From Sphingobium sp052327305 (GTDB lineage Bacteria; Pseudomonadota; Alphaproteobacteria; Sphingomonadales; Sphingomonadaceae), in contig NZ_CP182486.1 of NCBI RefSeq assembly GCF_052327305.1, forward strand, positions 248,001 through 312,000: a DNA stretch of 64,000 nt, in the 5' to 3' direction. A program made the translations under genes and the position numbers. Below, one piece after another: positions 63,001 to 64,000 of the stretch. Each line of letters opens with the position of its first letter. The stretch's first letter is position 1. The notes beneath the pieces were generated by a model, which made no database searches, had not been told where the DNA came from, and saw only the letters and a program-made list of their open reading frames with translations.

Positions 63001-64000
63001 CAATCCGCTTGTCTGCACGCTGCCTGCGGGGACGCCGGTCGGTACCTACAGCCTCACTTACAATGCCGTCGTGAACAACTCCGCCACGGGGAGCGTCACC
63101 AACGCCGTCCTTGGTTCCGGTCCTGACGACCCGGCATGTGCGGGCGACTGCGACACCGATACGACGGTCATCGCACCTGCCGTCACCTACGCGAAGTTTG
63201 CCGACACCGCGGGCCCCGTCAGCGTCGGCGACGTGATCACCTTCACGCTTCGGACAACCGTGGCGAATTCGCAGACCACGTCGGATATCGTGCTCCTCAC
63301 CGACACGCTGGGCACCGGTCTCGATTTCACCGCGGTTACCAGCGCCGGCGCCTATAGTGTCGATGCATCGGGCGCACCGGTGGTCGAGTTCAGGCTTCCG
63401 GCAGGCACCGGACCGGGCATTTATGAGGCCGTCTATACCGCAACGGTCAACGCCCAGGCTTCGGACGCGGTCTCGAATGCGGTGGTCGGAACCGGCGGAG
63501 ACAATCCGACCTGCACTACCAATTGCGGCACCGAAACGCAGGTCGAAGATCCCGTGGTGTCCTATGGCAAGAGCGCGAGCGCGACCCAGGTCAAGGTCGG
63601 CGACACGATCAGCTATACGCTGACCGCCACGGTCGCAAATGCGGCCACCAACGGGGTCCTGACGCTCACCGACACGCTCGGCACCGGCCTGGATTTCGGC
63701 AGCGTCACAAGTGCGGGCGCGTTCGCCTGTACGCCCGGAAATCCGCTGGTCTGCACGCTGCCCGCCGGAACGTCGGCTGGTACCTACAGCCTCACCTACA
63801 CGGCGACCGTCAACGCATCGGCGACGGGCAGCGTCACCAATGCCGTCCTCGGCACCGGATCCGACAATCCGGCCTGCACCGGCTCGTGCACCACCGATAC
63901 GCCCGTAATCGAGCCTGAGGTCACCTATGCCAAGACCGCCAGCACTCCGGGACCGGTCTCGGCGGGCGACGTCATCACCTTCACGCTGACGACGACCGTT
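60071..64000 (+). CDS. Giant secreted DUF11-type repeat protein (continues past window)
   Basis: Open without a stop for 1310 codons to the window end. A long signal peptide (53 residues, n-region about 28, cleavage after PAFA) precedes a head domain (about 59-290) with propeller-like strands (FRVNTATNPFTYPS; GIDRPSGSN; YRVDLSSR), like DUF6923. Two diverged DUF11-like domains start at about 292 and 420. From residue 548 there are strict repeats of 121-125 residues. Each repeat ends with PTC or PAC, three to four residues, then C. It is probably a surface adhesin or exported fibre. GGGGAAG precedes the ATG. Confidence 0.85.
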   Translation, partial: MWKLVDNGSSVSALDVTGFLSRFLESTRKLVFISLIAAIAILQTLYFPAPAFAQSTPPPFPGCTSDVYLGQNVPTQLFRVNTATNPFTYPSIGSAFGSAYNAIAYNPADNYIYGIDRPSGSNVRLLRIGSNGAVQVVGTITGGNINIPTGYPVAGEIGSDGFFYLKYQAASDAAIYRVDLSSRVATRVNMSQSRSSTDMAWYNGRLYSHDATNGIFYSIDPTSGQVQNIGSSGVGGQFGAFVSASNGVFGINNDGGFYQFNLQTGVATLISSSPVTTNNDGAKCFSTPLQFGADLSITKTDNTDFYTAGGSRTYRIVVSNSGPFGVQGAVVNDPLPSGITSANWTCGAATGGGACGQSSGTGAIAGQTVDLPVGASLTYTMTVQIPSGYSGDLTNTATVTPPDTALDTNPANNSATDVDAGIVVAKSLVAESGALANLAEAGEQLTYEISLTNTGTIAVSTYDLIDTLDTNTSFISATGGGALSGGNVEWTNLSIPAGGSLTLTVVTQVNNPLPPGLTQVANLARDPDGPTPSCPSGQCVVTPVAPAVTYSKSTTATNAAVGDVIEYILTARVFHSPTTEQLTLTDTLGTGLDFTAVTSAGAFTCGSGNPLVCTLPAGTPVGTYSLTYTATVNASATGSVSNVVVPTGGNNPTCEGACDTDTTIVAPDVTFAKSADTAGPVSTGDVITFTLTTTITNSLITSDVVLLTDTLGTGLDFVAVTSPGIYGVDTSGDPVIRFTLPAGTGPGSYSAVYTAIVTPDATGSVSNVVVGTGGDNPTCTTACGTDTPVADPSVTYAKSVVAPGATVAVGDTLTYTLSVTVGNSPTTGLVTLTDTLGTGLDFTAVTGAGVFSCTPGNPLSCTLPAGTPVGTYDLTYTATVNDDAVGSVTNAVLGSGPDDPTCGGVCDTTTNVTPSEVTYSKSTSASSVSVGDTIAYTLTAIVTNSQTTGVVTLTDTLGAGLDFDGVTSAGSYSCAPGNPLVCTLPAGTPVGTYSLTYNAVVNNSATGSVTNAVLGSGPDDPACAGDCDTDTTVIAPAVTYAKFADTAGPVSVGDVITFTLRTTVANSQTTSDIVLLTDTLGTGLDFTAVTSAGAYSVDASGAPVVEFRLPAGTGPGIYEAVYTATVNAQASDAVSNAVVGTGGDNPTCTTNCGTETQVEDPVVSYGKSASATQVKVGDTISYTLTATVANAATNGVLTLTDTLGTGLDFGSVTSAGAFACTPGNPLVCTLPAGTSAGTYSLTYTATVNASATGSVTNAVLGTGSDNPACTGSCTTDTPVIEPEVTYAKTASTPGPVSAGDVITFTLTTTV
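61712..64000 (+). repeat. Tandem array of about 121-125-residue repeats, two types
   Basis: Unit starts (V of VTY-KS) are at 61712, 62075, 62450, 62819, 63182, 63557 and 63920, giving lengths of 121, 125, 123, 121, 125 and 121 codons. Type A (units 1, 3, 4, 6) contains NPLxCTLPAGT with an extra Cys pair. Type B (units 2, 5, 7) has GPVSxGDVITFTL and no such pair. The order is A-B-A-A-B-A-B. The conserved core is TLTDTLGTGLDF. Confidence 0.9.

Overview
The window is G+C-rich DNA from an alphaproteobacterium, most likely a sphingomonad (Sphingomonadales). That placement is inferred from three things: the chromosomal order dusB-ntrB-ntrC-ntrY-ntrX-hfq-hflX, an Hfq made of two Sm domains in tandem, and a fused IspDF enzyme. 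Genes are dense on both strands, with many 1-4 base stop/start overlaps. No plasmid, phage or CRISPR signature was seen. The only mobile-element trace is a decayed transposase fragment near 59.4 kb.

Layout. 0-9.5 kb (+): the tail of a Ppx/GppA phosphatase, a transglutaminase-like protein, tRNA-Ser(TGA), two peptidoglycan enzymes, and a housekeeping run tmk-holB-metG-tatD family-PhnP-like hydrolase-mazG. 9.5-19.8 kb (-): an apparent long transcription unit dusB-ntrBC-ntrYX-hfq-hflX-corA, combining nitrogen signalling with RNA and ribosome regulation. 19.9-26.6 kb: ispDF, a CinA-type amidase, a START-domain protein, lipA, carbonic anhydrase, a gamma-glutamylcyclotransferase, ettA, a small heptad-repeat lipoprotein and tRNA-Pro(TGG).

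27-38 kb is an accessory block next to tRNA-Pro. It holds a 739-residue protein I do not recognise, two SDR oxidoreductases, a DUF4142 lipoprotein, a zinc alcohol/formaldehyde-type dehydrogenase, a SRPBCC protein, a hemerythrin protein, a GH130-type glycosidase/phosphorylase, small unknown proteins, an NAD(P)HX dehydratase and a histidine phosphatase. One promoter matches the alphaproteobacterial general-stress sigma factor EcfG consensus exactly and two others nearly match, so this looks like a general-stress and metabolite-damage island. A short degenerate repeat occurs near both edges and again near 59.3 kb.

38.3-45.1 kb: a tripartite RND efflux operon with a divergent LysR regulator. 45.2-59.2 kb: a coherent nutrient locus. 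On the minus strand are a response regulator, a sensor kinase and a dicarboxylate/amino-acid symporter; on the plus strand are a TonB-dependent receptor, an M14 carboxypeptidase, a second symporter, a threonine-synthase-type PLP enzyme and an FAD/NAD(P)-binding protein. Nearly identical 17-bp direct-repeat motifs (TGACAGCTT-N3-GACAG) lie upstream of the receptor and of the first symporter. I propose them as the response-regulator operator, which would make the locus a two-component-controlled peptide or amino-acid-conjugate scavenging system.

60.07-64 kb: the start of a very large secreted repeat protein (DUF11-like) that runs off the window. It has a long signal peptide, a probable propeller-like head and two alternating repeat types of 121-125 residues. 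A perfect 14-bp hairpin abuts its ribosome binding site.
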